From Blastococcus sp038256725 (GTDB lineage Bacteria > Actinomycetota > Actinomycetes > Mycobacteriales > Geodermatophilaceae), in NCBI GenBank assembly GCA_038256725.1, contig JBBSKB010000001.1, forward strand, positions 1 to 64,000: a stretch of DNA of 64,000 nucleotides, read 5' to 3'. Positions 24,707 through 33,026 of this stretch are shown piece after piece (within the stretch, counting starts at the first letter, position 1; the number at the start of each line of letters is the position of its first letter). Under the pieces are notes generated by a model. It worked only from the letters and a program-made list of their open reading frames with translations. It was not told the origin of the DNA and searched no databases. The translations under genes and the position numbers were made by a program.

Positions 24707-27700
24707 ATGCACCAGCCCGCGCATCCGGTGCGCTTCGTGACCGCCGCGAGCCTGTTCGACGGGCACGACGCGTCGATCAACATCATGCGGCGGATGCTGC
24801 AGAGCCAGGGCGTGGAGGTCGTCCACCTCGGCCACGACCGCAGCGTCGACGCCGTCGTCCGCGCGGCGCTGGAGGAGGACGTCCAGGGCGTGGCGATCTC
24901 CTCGTACCAGGGCGGGCACGTCGAGTACTTCGGCTACCTGGTCGAGCGGCTCGCCGAGGCCGGCGCCGGGCACGTGCAGGTGTTCGGCGGTGGGGGCGGC
25001 GTCATCGTGCCCGAGGAGATCGCCGCGCTGCGCGAGCGCGGCGTCCGGATCTTCGCGCCGGAGGACGGCCAGCGCCTCGGTCTGCCCGGGATGATCGACG
25101 AGCTGGTCCGCGCCTGCGACGTCGACCTCGCCGCCGGGGCGCCCGACGTCGAGGCACTGCTCGCCGGGAACCCGGCCGCGCTGGCGCGCGCGATCACCGT
25201 GCTCGAGGGCGGCCGCTCACCCGAGCTGGCCGAGCAGGTGCGGTCGGCGGCAGCCGGGCGCCCGGCGCCCGTCCTCGGCATCACCGGCACCGGGGGGGCG
25301 GGCAAGTCCTCGCTCACCGACGAGCTCCTGCGCCGGCTGCGGCTGGACCGGGAGGACGAGCTCCGTGTCGCGGTGCTGGCGATCGATCCCACCCGGCGGC
25401 GCGGCGGTGGGGCGCTGCTCGGCGACCGGATCCGGATGAACGCCCTCGAGTCCGGGGACGGCTCCCGTACGTTCTTCCGGTCGATGGCCACCCGCACCGC
25501 CGGCGTCCAGGTCCCCGAGCACCTCGGCGACGTCGTCGCGGCCGTCCGGGCGGCCGGCTACGACCTGGTCGTCGTGGAGACCCCGGGCATCGGGCAGGGC
25601 GACGCCGCGATCGTGCCGTTCAGCGACGTCTCGCTGTACGTCATGACGCCGGAGTTCGGTGCCGCCTCGCAGCTCGAGAAGATCGACATGCTGGACTTCG
25701 CCGACGTCGTCGCGATCAACAAGTTCGAGCGCCGCGGGGCCGAGGACGCGCGCCGCGACGTCGCCCGCCAGCTGGTGCGCAACCGTTCGGCCTTCGGCGT
25801 TCCCTGGGAGGAGATGCCGGTCTACGGGACCAGCGCCGCCCGGTTCAACGACGACGGCGTGACCGCGCTCTACCAGCACCTGCTCGGGCTGCTGGTCGAC
25901 GCCGGCCTCCCCGCGGGCCCCGGGGTGCTGCCGCGGGTCGACGTCCGCGCCTCCACCGGGCTGACCGGCGTGGTCCCCGCCCAGCGTGCCCGGTACCTGG
26001 CCGAGATCAGCGAGGCGGTGCGCGGTTACTCCGCCGCGACCGGGGCGCAGGCCGACGTCGCCCGCCGCCGGCAGCACCTGACCACCGCCGCCGAGGTGCT
26101 CGACGGGGCCGCCGCCGATGCCGCGCGGGCCGCTGCCGAGGCCGCGGCCGTCGAGTTGCTGCCCGACGTGCGTGCCCTGCTCGACGGGTGGCCGTCGGTC
26201 GTCGAGGCGTACTCCGGAGAGGAGTACGTCTACGCGGTGCGCGGAACGGAGTTCCGCACCCCGTTGACCCGCACGACGCTGTCGGGCAGCGCCGTCCGCC
26301 GGGTGTCCCTGCCCCGCACCCGGGACGACGGCGAACTGCTCCGGTTCCTGCGTGCGGAGAACCTGCCCGGCGCCTTCCCCTTCACCGCCGGCGTCTTCCC
26401 GTTCAAGCGCGCCGGGGAGGCCCCGGCACGCATGTTCGCCGGTGAGGGCGACCCGTTCCGCACCAACCGGCGGTTCCGGCTGCTCTCGGCCGGCAGCGAG
26501 GCGACCCGGCTGTCGACGGCCTTCGACTCGGTCACGCTCTACGGCCGCGATCCCGATCCGCGCCCGGACATCTACGGCAAGGTCGGGACGTCGGGGGTCT
26601 CGGTCGCGACGCTGGCGGACATGGAGGTCCTCTACTCCGGCTTCGACCTCTGCTCGCCCACGACGTCGGTCTCGATGACGATCAACGGCCCGGCGCCGAC
26701 GATCCTGGCGATGTTCCTGAACGCCGCGATCGACCAGCGGCTCGACGCCTTCCGTGCGGAGGAGGGTCGCGACCCCGACGCCGCGGAGGCCGACGAGCTG
26801 CGCACCTGGGTGCTGGCGAACGTCCGCGGCACGGTGCAGGCCGACATCCTCAAGGAGGACCAGGGGCAGAACACCTGCATCTTCTCCACCGAGTTCGCGC
26901 TGCGGGCGATGGGGGACATCCAGCAGTGGTTCATCGACAACGGCGTCCGGAACTTCTACTCGGTCTCCATCTCCGGCTACCACATCGCCGAGGCCGGGGC
27001 GAACCCCATCAGCCAGCTCGCCTTCACGCTGGCCAACGGGTTCACCTACGTCGAGAGCTACCTCGCCCGCGGCATGGCCATCGACGACTTCGCGCCCAAC
27101 CTGTCCTTCTTCTTCTCCAACGGCATGGACGCCGAGTACTCGGTCATCGGCCGGGTGGCCCGCCGGATCTGGGCGGTGGCCATGCGGGAGCGGTACGGCG
27201 CGGGGGAGCGGTCGCAGAAGCTGAAGTACCACGTGCAGACGTCGGGCCGGTCGCTGCACGCGCAGGAGATGGACTTCAACGACATCCGGACGACGCTGCA
27301 GGCGCTGTGCGCGATCTACGACAACGCGAACAGCCTGCACACCAACGCCTTCGACGAGGCGGTGACCACCCCCGGGGAGCACTCCGTCCGCCGGGCGCTG
27401 GCGATCCAGATGATCATCGACCAGGAGTGGGGGCTGGCCGGCAACGAGAACCCGCTGCAGGGTTCGTTCGTGATCGAGGAGCTCACCGAGCTGGTGGAGG
27501 AGGCCGTGCTGGCCGAGTTCGACCGGATCGCCGAGCGCGGGGGAGTGCTCGGCGCGATGGAGACGGGCTACCAGCGCGGCCGGATCCAGGACGAGTCGAT
27601 GCTCTACGAGCACCGCAAGCACGACGGCAGCCTGCCGATCGTCGGGGTCAACACGTTTCTCGCGCCCGACCGGGGCGACGCCCCGCCGGCGCCGGTGGAG

Positions 27701-27928
27701 CTCGCGCGCGCCACGGAGGCGGAGAAGCGCTCGCAGCTGGAGCGGCTGGCCGCGTTCCAGGAGCAGCACGCCGCGGAGGCGCCGGCCGCGCTGGTCCGGT
27801 TGCAGCAGGTGGCCATGGACGGCGGCAACGTCTTCGCCGAGCTGATGGCGACGGTGCGCGTCTGCACGCTCGGGCAGATCACCGAGGCGTTCTTCGAGGT
27901 GGGCGGCCAGTACCGCCGCAACGTGTGA
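24707..27928 (+). CDS. icmF: fused isobutyryl-CoA mutase IcmF (B12 domain, G-protein chaperone, mutase core)
   Basis: The protein has 1073 residues, the full IcmF architecture. Domains in order are a cobalamin-binding domain with FDGHDASIN (axial His20), a MeaB-like GTPase with P-loop GTGGAGKS (194-201), and the methylmalonyl-CoA-mutase TIM-barrel with VFPFKRAGEAPARMFAG, YGRDPDPRPD, SVSISGYHIAEAG and DQEWGLAGNENPLQG. It interconverts isobutyryl-CoA and n-butyryl-CoA, or related branched acyl-CoAs such as pivalyl-CoA. The ATG at 24707 lacks a strong Shine-Dalgarno. It feeds branched acids into beta-oxidation and fits the surrounding pathway. A BtuF-like gene overlaps its stop. Confidence 0.95.
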   Translation: MHQPAHPVRFVTAASLFDGHDASINIMRRMLQSQGVEVVHLGHDRSVDAVVRAALEEDVQGVAISSYQGGHVEYFGYLVERLAEAGAGHVQVFGGGGGVIVPEEIAALRERGVRIFAPEDGQRLGLPGMIDELVRACDVDLAAGAPDVEALLAGNPAALARAITVLEGGRSPELAEQVRSAAAGRPAPVLGITGTGGAGKSSLTDELLRRLRLDREDELRVAVLAIDPTRRRGGGALLGDRIRMNALESGDGSRTFFRSMATRTAGVQVPEHLGDVVAAVRAAGYDLVVVETPGIGQGDAAIVPFSDVSLYVMTPEFGAASQLEKIDMLDFADVVAINKFERRGAEDARRDVARQLVRNRSAFGVPWEEMPVYGTSAARFNDDGVTALYQHLLGLLVDAGLPAGPGVLPRVDVRASTGLTGVVPAQRARYLAEISEAVRGYSAATGAQADVARRRQHLTTAAEVLDGAAADAARAAAEAAAVELLPDVRALLDGWPSVVEAYSGEEYVYAVRGTEFRTPLTRTTLSGSAVRRVSLPRTRDDGELLRFLRAENLPGAFPFTAGVFPFKRAGEAPARMFAGEGDPFRTNRRFRLLSAGSEATRLSTAFDSVTLYGRDPDPRPDIYGKVGTSGVSVATLADMEVLYSGFDLCSPTTSVSMTINGPAPTILAMFLNAAIDQRLDAFRAEEGRDPDAAEADELRTWVLANVRGTVQADILKEDQGQNTCIFSTEFALRAMGDIQQWFIDNGVRNFYSVSISGYHIAEAGANPISQLAFTLANGFTYVESYLARGMAIDDFAPNLSFFFSNGMDAEYSVIGRVARRIWAVAMRERYGAGERSQKLKYHVQTSGRSLHAQEMDFNDIRTTLQALCAIYDNANSLHTNAFDEAVTTPGEHSVRRALAIQMIIDQEWGLAGNENPLQGSFVIEELTELVEEAVLAEFDRIAERGGVLGAMETGYQRGRIQDESMLYEHRKHDGSLPIVGVNTFLAPDRGDAPPAPVELARATEAEKRSQLERLAAFQEQHAAEAPAALVRLQQVAMDGGNVFAELMATVRVCTLGQITEAFFEVGGQYRRNV

Positions 27929-28716
27929 CCCGGCCCCCCGAGGGCAGAAATGGCCATTTCTGCCCTCGCGACGACCTGGGGACGGCGGTCGAGCTGCCGC
28001 GGGCGCCGGGGCGGCTGGTGTCGCTCGTCCCGTCGCTGACCGAGGCGCTGGCGGGAACGGTGCCCGACCGCCTCGTGGGCGCCACCGACTGGTGCACCCA
28101 CCCGGCGGGTCTCGACGTAGCGCGCGTCCGGGGCACGAAGAACCCCGACCGGGCGGCGATCGCGGCGCTGGCGCCGGATCTGGTGATCGCCAACCGGGAG
28201 GAGAACCGGCAGCTGGACGTGCAGCGGCTCCGGGACGCCGGCGTGCCGGTGTGGGTCACCGTCATCGAGTCGCTCGACGAGGCACTGGTCTCCATGCGCC
28301 GCCTGTTCACCGAGGTGCTGGACGTGCGGGAGCCGGCGTGGCTGCGCACCGCCGCGGCGGAGTGGGCCCGGCCGGCGCCGGAGCCGGCGCTGCGGGTCGC
28401 CGTCCCGATCTGGCGCGACCCGTGGATGGTCGTCGGCGGCCGGACGTTCGCCGGCGACGTGCTCGCCCGGCTGGGGCTGCAGAACGCGTTCGCCGACGAC
28501 GAGCAGCGCTATCCGCGGCTCGAGCTCGACGACCTCCGCGCGCGCGATCTCGATCTCGTGCTGCTGCCGGACGAGCCGTACGTGTTCACCGCCGACGACG
28601 GCCCGGAGGCCTTCCCCGACGTGCGGTCGGTGCTGGTCTCCGGCCGCGACCTCACCTGGTACGGCCCGTCGCTGGCGACGGCCCGCGATCGGCTGCTCGC
28701 CGCGACCCGCGGCTGA
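27925..28716 (+). CDS. BtuF-like helical-backbone metal/cobalamin receptor protein
   Basis: The protein has 263 residues from a GTG overlapping the icmF stop (GTGA), or 232 residues from a GTG at 28018. It has the substrate-binding-protein-like fold of cytoplasmic BtuF homologues: RLVSLVPSLTEAL, ATDWCTHP, RGTKNPD and PDLVIANREENR. No signal peptide or lipobox is present, so it is probably cytosolic. Linkage to a B12-dependent mutase suggests cobalamin handling. Family members usually begin near the residues RDDLG; no start codon stands there because a 30-bp palindrome ends exactly at that point, so the annotated start is uncertain. Confidence 0.75.
   Translation: MTRPPEGRNGHFCPRDDLGTAVELPRAPGRLVSLVPSLTEALAGTVPDRLVGATDWCTHPAGLDVARVRGTKNPDRAAIAALAPDLVIANREENRQLDVQRLRDAGVPVWVTVIESLDEALVSMRRLFTEVLDVREPAWLRTAAAEWARPAPEPALRVAVPIWRDPWMVVGGRTFAGDVLARLGLQNAFADDEQRYPRLELDDLRARDLDLVLLPDEPYVFTADDGPEAFPDVRSVLVSGRDLTWYGPSLATARDRLLAATRG
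27939..27968. repeat. 30-bp perfect palindrome at icmF/btuF-like junction
   Basis: The left arm CGAGGGCAGAAATGG is followed directly by its exact complement. It lies 11 bp after the icmF stop codon. A related imperfect copy follows the LigD polymerase stop (48605-48645), and both begin TGACCCGGCCCC at the stop codon, so it looks like a dispersed post-stop element. Confidence 0.8.
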
Positions 28717-28725
28717 CCGGTCCGG

Positions 28726-29517
28726 TCAGGCGGTCCCGAGTCGCGCGCGGACGACGGCGGCCTGTTCCGGTGAGCCGATCAGCTTCCCGATCTCGGTCTG
28801 CTCGGCGGCCAGGCCCTCCTCCAAGGACACCCGGCCGGCCAGGTCGACCAGCCGCTTGACCGCGCGGGTGGCGTTGCGGCTGTGCCCGGCGATCTCGGCG
28901 GCCAACGCCAGGGCGGCGGCCAGCGGGTCGGCCTCCTCGCGGGTGGCCAGCCCGAGCCGGGCCGCCTCGGTGCCCGACACCCGGCGGCCGGTCAGCGCCA
29001 GCTCCATGGCGACGTCGCGGCCGACGAGCTCGGGCAGGATCTGCGTCCCGCACATGTCGGGGCAGATGCCCCATTGGATCTCCATCAGCGACAGCTGGGC
29101 GTCGGGCGCGACCAGCCGGATGTCGGCGCCGAGCGCGATCTGCAGCCCACCGCCGAATGCGTAGCCGTGCACCGCCGCGATCACCGGAGCGGGCACCAGC
29201 GACCAGACGTGCACGGCCTGCTGGGCCAGCACGCCGGCGGCGCCCAGCGGCTCGCGCGGGACGACCTCGCGCGGCCCGCTGCGCTCGGCCATCGCGGCGA
29301 ACGAGCTGAAGTCCAGCCCGGCGCAGAACGCCCGCCCCGCGCCGGTGAGCACCACGGCGCCGACGTCGTCGCGCTCCATCAGCTCCCGGCCGGTGGCGAC
29401 GAGCGCCTCGAACATCGCCGGGTCCAGGGCGTTCATCTTCTCGGGCCGGTCCAGTCGCACGGTGGCGACGCCGTCGGCCACCTCGAGCGCTACGCGGTGC
29501 ACATCATCGTTCGCCAT
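28726..29517 (-). CDS. enoyl-CoA hydratase/isomerase (crotonase) family protein
   Basis: The protein has 263 residues. Crotonase motifs are RPEKMNALD, GAGRAFCAGLDF, HGYAFGGGLQIALGADIR and MEIQWGICPDM. The second catalytic acidic residue position is Asp (PDM) rather than Glu, which hints at isomerase or hydrolase-like rather than classical hydratase activity. The start is the ATG at 29517. It is convergent with the BtuF-like gene; both stop codons fall inside the 15-bp palindrome TGACCGGTCCGGTCA (28714-28728), possibly a minimal shared terminator. Confidence 0.9.
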   Translation of the reverse strand: MANDDVHRVALEVADGVATVRLDRPEKMNALDPAMFEALVATGRELMERDDVGAVVLTGAGRAFCAGLDFSSFAAMAERSGPREVVPREPLGAAGVLAQQAVHVWSLVPAPVIAAVHGYAFGGGLQIALGADIRLVAPDAQLSLMEIQWGICPDMCGTQILPELVGRDVAMELALTGRRVSGTEAARLGLATREEADPLAAALALAAEIAGHSRNATRAVKRLVDLAGRVSLEEGLAAEQTEIGKLIGSPEQAAVVRARLGTA

Positions 29518-29578
29518 CCTCGCTGTCTACGGGCGAGACGGCCGGGCTGTCAACGACTGCCCTGCCTAGGGTGTCGCC

Positions 29579-29989
29579 ATGAGCTCGCTGCCGCGCACCG
29601 CTGCCCGCCTGCTGCTCGGCGCCACCATGGTCGGCGCCGGGGTGCTGCACCTGACCACGCAGCGGCTGGACTTCCAGGCGCAGGTGCCCGACTGGTTCCC
29701 GGTGGACGAGGACCTGACGGTGCTGGGCTCGGGCGTCGCCGAGATCGCCCTGGGCGCATCGTTCGCCCTGCTCCCGACGAGGAAGCGGTTCGTCGGCGGG
29801 CTGCTCGCGGCGTTCTTCGTGCTGATCTTCCCCGGCAACGTCGGCCAGTACCTCGAGGGGACCGACGCATTCGGTCTGGACACCGACACCAAGCGGCTGG
29901 TCCGGCTCTTCTTCCAGCCGGTCCTCGTGCTGTGGGCGCTCTTCGGCGGCGGCTGGACCCGCCGCGACCTCCGCGACCGGAGGGGCTGA
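29579..29989 (+). CDS. DoxX-like membrane protein
   Basis: The protein has 136 residues with about four hydrophobic segments: TAARLLLGATMVGAGVLHL near the start, LGSGVAEIALGASFALL, GLLAAFFVLIFPGNVGQYL and LFFQPVLVLWALFGGG. This matches DoxX/DoxD-like small membrane proteins. Its function is unknown; relatives are linked to quinone or thiosulfate metabolism. It is divergent from the crotonase (61 bp between starts) and convergent with the phosphatase gene (3 bp). Confidence 0.8.
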   Translation: MSSLPRTAARLLLGATMVGAGVLHLTTQRLDFQAQVPDWFPVDEDLTVLGSGVAEIALGASFALLPTRKRFVGGLLAAFFVLIFPGNVGQYLEGTDAFGLDTDTKRLVRLFFQPVLVLWALFGGGWTRRDLRDRRG

Positions 29990-29992
29990 CGC

Positions 29993-31318
29993 TCAGTCGG
30001 CGACGGTGCCCGCCGGGAGGGCCCCGACCCGGTCGCGCGCGAGCTCGTCGTCACGCGGCGGGCCCGACCACTCGACCATGAGCAGCGAGGCGTCGTCCGA
30101 CGTCCGGCCGCCGCGCCCGCGGAGCAGCGCGTGGGAGAGCAACCGGACCGTCTCGGCCACGGGCAGGCGGTGCAGCGCGTTGTCCTCGATGACCTCCCGC
30201 AGCCGCTGCTCGCCGAACTGGACGCCGTCGGGCAACCGCTCCTCGACCACACCGTCGGTGAAGAAGAGCACGCGGTCGTGCTGCTGCAACGAGATCGTGT
30301 GGACGTCGGGCTCGCCCTCGCCGAACCCGACGGGGCGGCTGACCCGGCCGGCCAACTCGCCCACGACGCGGCCCCCGCGGATCAGCAGGCCCGGCGGGTG
30401 GCCGGCGTTGACCCAGGTGAGCTGCCCGGTCGTCGTCTCCAGCCGCCCGATCAGCGCGGTGGCGAACCTCCCCGGGTAGGAGTCGGCCATGACCGAGTCC
30501 ATCTCGGCGTACATGTCGGTGAGGCCGCTGTCGTTGACCCGGCCGTGCCGGTAGGCCGCGATGAGCAGGGTCGCCATGGTGGCGGCCTCGACGCCGTGAC
30601 CCATGGCGTCGAACACCGCCAGGTGCAGGGTGTGCTCGTCGAGCGCGTAGTCGAAGCTGTCCCCGCCGACGTCGTACGCCGGCTCGAGGGCGCCGGCCAG
30701 CGCCAGGTCCGGCGTCGTCATGACCATCGGCGGCAGCATCTGCCACTGCAGGTGGGCCGACAGGCTCATCGGCGAGGCCATCCGCGTGCGCGCGAAGGTG
30801 TCGGTGTAGCCGGACTTGGTCACCACGAGGTCGGCCGTCAGCCCGGCGATCCGCTGCGCCAGCCGGCGGTCGTTGTCATCGACCGCCGGCAGGGTGAGCG
30901 CGAGGACCCCGACGCGGTCGGAACCGTCGAGCATCGGCATGAACAGCCGGACGCCGCCGTCGGGCTGCGCCACCTCGCACGGCCGGTCGGTGCGGAAGGC
31001 GGTGCCGGCGGGGCCGTCGTCGATCGGCTCGGGGACGCCGGTCAGCCCGGAGCCCTGCAGCGGCCGCAGGACGGAGTGCTCGAAGTCCTGCAGGTAGATG
31101 GCGACGTCGCCTCCGCCCATGGCCTTGATCTCCTGGGCCACCAGCCGGCCGACCAGCCGGGGCGGCATCAGGTGCGCGCGGTCGAGGAGCGAGCCGAGGA
31201 TGCGCTCACCGAGACTCTCGGCGCGGGACCGGCCGTCGGGGTCCGTGAACCCGACCCCGGTCAGCGTGCCGTCGGACCGGCCCGGCGCGTACGTCGAGCG
31301 TGTGTCGTCCTGCGTCAT
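29993..31318 (-). CDS. PP2C-type SpoIIE/RsbU phosphatase with GAF domain
   Basis: The protein has 441 residues. The N-terminal half (about 40-190) is GAF-like, with VAIYLQDFEHSVLRPL and RVGVLALTLPAVDDND. The C-terminal half is a SpoIIE/PP2C domain with metal-binding aspartates in YDVGGDSFDYAL, FDAMGHGVEAA and RTSDDASLLMVEW. It likely dephosphorylates a STAS-domain antagonist to activate a SigB-type sigma factor, and the partner module lies 7 kb away. The ATG at 31318 was chosen (MTQDDTRS), preceded by GGTGGGCAGG. Confidence 0.9.
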   Translation of the reverse strand: MTQDDTRSTYAPGRSDGTLTGVGFTDPDGRSRAESLGERILGSLLDRAHLMPPRLVGRLVAQEIKAMGGGDVAIYLQDFEHSVLRPLQGSGLTGVPEPIDDGPAGTAFRTDRPCEVAQPDGGVRLFMPMLDGSDRVGVLALTLPAVDDNDRRLAQRIAGLTADLVVTKSGYTDTFARTRMASPMSLSAHLQWQMLPPMVMTTPDLALAGALEPAYDVGGDSFDYALDEHTLHLAVFDAMGHGVEAATMATLLIAAYRHGRVNDSGLTDMYAEMDSVMADSYPGRFATALIGRLETTTGQLTWVNAGHPPGLLIRGGRVVGELAGRVSRPVGFGEGEPDVHTISLQQHDRVLFFTDGVVEERLPDGVQFGEQRLREVIEDNALHRLPVAETVRLLSHALLRGRGGRTSDDASLLMVEWSGPPRDDELARDRVGALPAGTVAD

Positions 31319-31426
31319 GCCTGCCCACCGGGTGTGGCCGCGAGGTCGCGACGGGACGACTGTCCCCGGCCGGGCCTCGCGTTGGCAAGGACGGCGGATG
31401 TCGGATGTCCCACGGGCGCGCCTCCT

Positions 31427-31444
31427 GCCTACCGGCCGGTAGGC
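31427..31444. promoter_or_regulatory. 18-bp perfect palindrome upstream of fabG
   Basis: GCCTACCGGCCGGTAGGC is its own complement, located 65 bp before the fabG start and 109 bp before the divergent phosphatase. The core TACCGGCCGGTA is a common TetR-family operator form, so a regulator of the fabG-fabI pair may bind here. Confidence 0.55.
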
Positions 31445-31508
31445 GGTGGCCCCCCGGGCCAGGGGATAGGTTCGTCGCAGGACAACGGCGTCGGCAGGGG
31501 AGCAACTC

Positions 31509-32213
31509 GTGGGCAGATCGGTGCTGGTGACCGGCGGCAACCGCGGCATCGGACTGGCGATCGCACGGTCGTTCGCCGAGCAGGGCGACTCCGTGGCGGT
31601 GACCCACCGGGGCAGCGGTGCACCCGACGGGCTGTTCGGCGTGCAGTGCGACGTCACCAGCAGCGACGACGTCGACCGCGCCTTCTCCGAGGTCGAGGAG
31701 CACCAAGGCCCGGTCGAGGTGCTGGTCAGCAACGCCGGCATCACCCGGGACGGCCTGCTCATGCGCATGAAGGAGGAGGACTTCGCCGACGTCCTCGACG
31801 CGAACCTGACCGCGGCCTACCGCGTCGCCAAGCGGGCCAGCGCCAAGATGGTCCGCGCCCGCGCTGGCCGGATGATCTTCGTGTCGTCCGTCGTCGGGCT
31901 GCTGGGCTCGGCCGGGCAGACCAACTACGCCGCGTCGAAGTCCGGCCTCGTCGGCCTGGCCCGGTCGATCGCGCGCGAGCTCGGCAGCCGCGGCATCACG
32001 GCCAACGTGGTGGCGCCCGGGTTCGTGACCACGGACATGACCGCGGCGCTGCCGGAGGCCCGGCAGAAGGAGATCCTGGGGCAGGTGCCGCTGGGGCGGT
32101 ACGCCTCGGCCGAGGAGGTCGCCGGCGTCGTGCGCTTCCTCGCCGGCGACGCGGCCGGTTACATCACCGGGGCGGTCGTCCCGGTCGACGGCGGACTGGG
32201 AATGGGGCACTGA
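31509..32213 (+). CDS. fabG: 3-oxoacyl-ACP reductase FabG
   Basis: The protein has 234 residues. SDR motifs are TGGNRGIG (NADPH), SNAG, and catalytic Ser-Tyr-Lys in VSSVVGLLGSAGQTNYAASK. The order fabG then fabI/inhA with overlapping TGATG matches mycobacterial mabA-inhA, the FAS-II unit for long-chain fatty acid elongation. It reduces 3-oxoacyl-ACP to 3-hydroxyacyl-ACP in the cytosol. The GTG at 31509 has AGGGGAG six bases upstream. Confidence 0.95.
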   Translation: MGRSVLVTGGNRGIGLAIARSFAEQGDSVAVTHRGSGAPDGLFGVQCDVTSSDDVDRAFSEVEEHQGPVEVLVSNAGITRDGLLMRMKEEDFADVLDANLTAAYRVAKRASAKMVRARAGRMIFVSSVVGLLGSAGQTNYAASKSGLVGLARSIARELGSRGITANVVAPGFVTTDMTAALPEARQKEILGQVPLGRYASAEEVAGVVRFLAGDAAGYITGAVVPVDGGLGMGH

Positions 32214-32989
32214 TGAGCGGCGGCATCCTCGAGGGCAAGAAGGTCCTCGTCACCGGCGTGCTGACCGAGGCGTCGATCGCCTTCGCGACGGCACGCATCG
32301 CGCAGGAGCAGGGCGCCACCGTCGTACTGTCCAACTTCGGCCGGGCGCTGTCGCTGTGCCAGCGGATCGCCAAGCGGCTGCCCCGGGAGGCGCCGGTCGT
32401 CGAGCTCGACGTCACGAACACCGAGCACCTGGCCGCACTGGCCGACCGGCTCCGCGAGCAGGGTGTCGACTCCCTCGACGGGGTCGTCCACTCGATCGGC
32501 TTCGCGCCGCAGGAGGCGATGGGCGAGGGCTTCCCGGAGGTGGCGTGGGAGCACGCGGCCACCGCCTTCCAGGTGTCGGCCTGGTCCTACGCCTCGCTGA
32601 CCCAGGCCTGCCGGCCGCTGCTGGCCAACCCGTCCTCGGTCGTCGGGCTCACCTTCGACGCCTCCGTCGCCTGGCCCGTCTACGGCTGGATGGGCGCGGC
32701 CAAGGCGGCGCTGGAGTCGACCAGCCGTTACGTCGCCCGCGAGCTCGGCCCCGAGGGCGTGCGGTCGAACATCGTGGCGGCGGGACCGCTGCGCAGCATG
32801 GCGATGAAGTCCATCCCGGGCAGCGCGCAGTTCGAGGAGGCCTGGGAGGGCCGGGCGCCGCTGGGCTGGTCGGTCACCGACACGGCCCCCGCGGGCAAGG
32901 CCGTCGTCGCCCTGCTGTCCGACTGGTTCCCCGCCACGACCGGCGAGATCGTCCACGTCGACGGAGGGTTCCACGCCGTCGGCGTGTAG
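32213..32989 (+). CDS. fabI: enoyl-ACP reductase FabI/InhA
   Basis: The protein has 258 residues. The modified Rossmann motif TGVLTEASIAF, the substrate-loop segment VHSIGFAP, and the active-site Tyr-x6-Lys in VYGWMGAAKAALES match InhA-type enoyl reductases, followed by VAAGPLRSMAM. It performs the NADH-dependent last step of each FAS-II cycle. The ATG overlaps the fabG stop (TGATG), so the two are translationally coupled. Confidence 0.95.
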   Translation: MSGGILEGKKVLVTGVLTEASIAFATARIAQEQGATVVLSNFGRALSLCQRIAKRLPREAPVVELDVTNTEHLAALADRLREQGVDSLDGVVHSIGFAPQEAMGEGFPEVAWEHAATAFQVSAWSYASLTQACRPLLANPSSVVGLTFDASVAWPVYGWMGAAKAALESTSRYVARELGPEGVRSNIVAAGPLRSMAMKSIPGSAQFEEAWEGRAPLGWSVTDTAPAGKAVVALLSDWFPATTGEIVHVDGGFHAVGV

Positions 32990-33026
32990 CTGCATCCGAA
33001 TCCGCCCCGCGATCCGAAAGAACACC

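Noticed and set aside
25217..27769. 850-residue minus-strand open frame across icmF
   Set aside because: Antisense shadow of a clearly homologous IcmF, with no domain motifs.
28714..28728. TGACCGGTCCGGTCA palindrome as operator
   Set aside because: It consists of the two convergent stop codons and a short GC core, so a coincidental or minimal terminator role is more likely than regulation.
30131..32989. 952-residue plus-strand frame running through the phosphatase and fabG
   Set aside because: Only its last 258 codons (from 32213) code for FabI/InhA; the upstream part is antisense to the phosphatase and out of frame with fabG.
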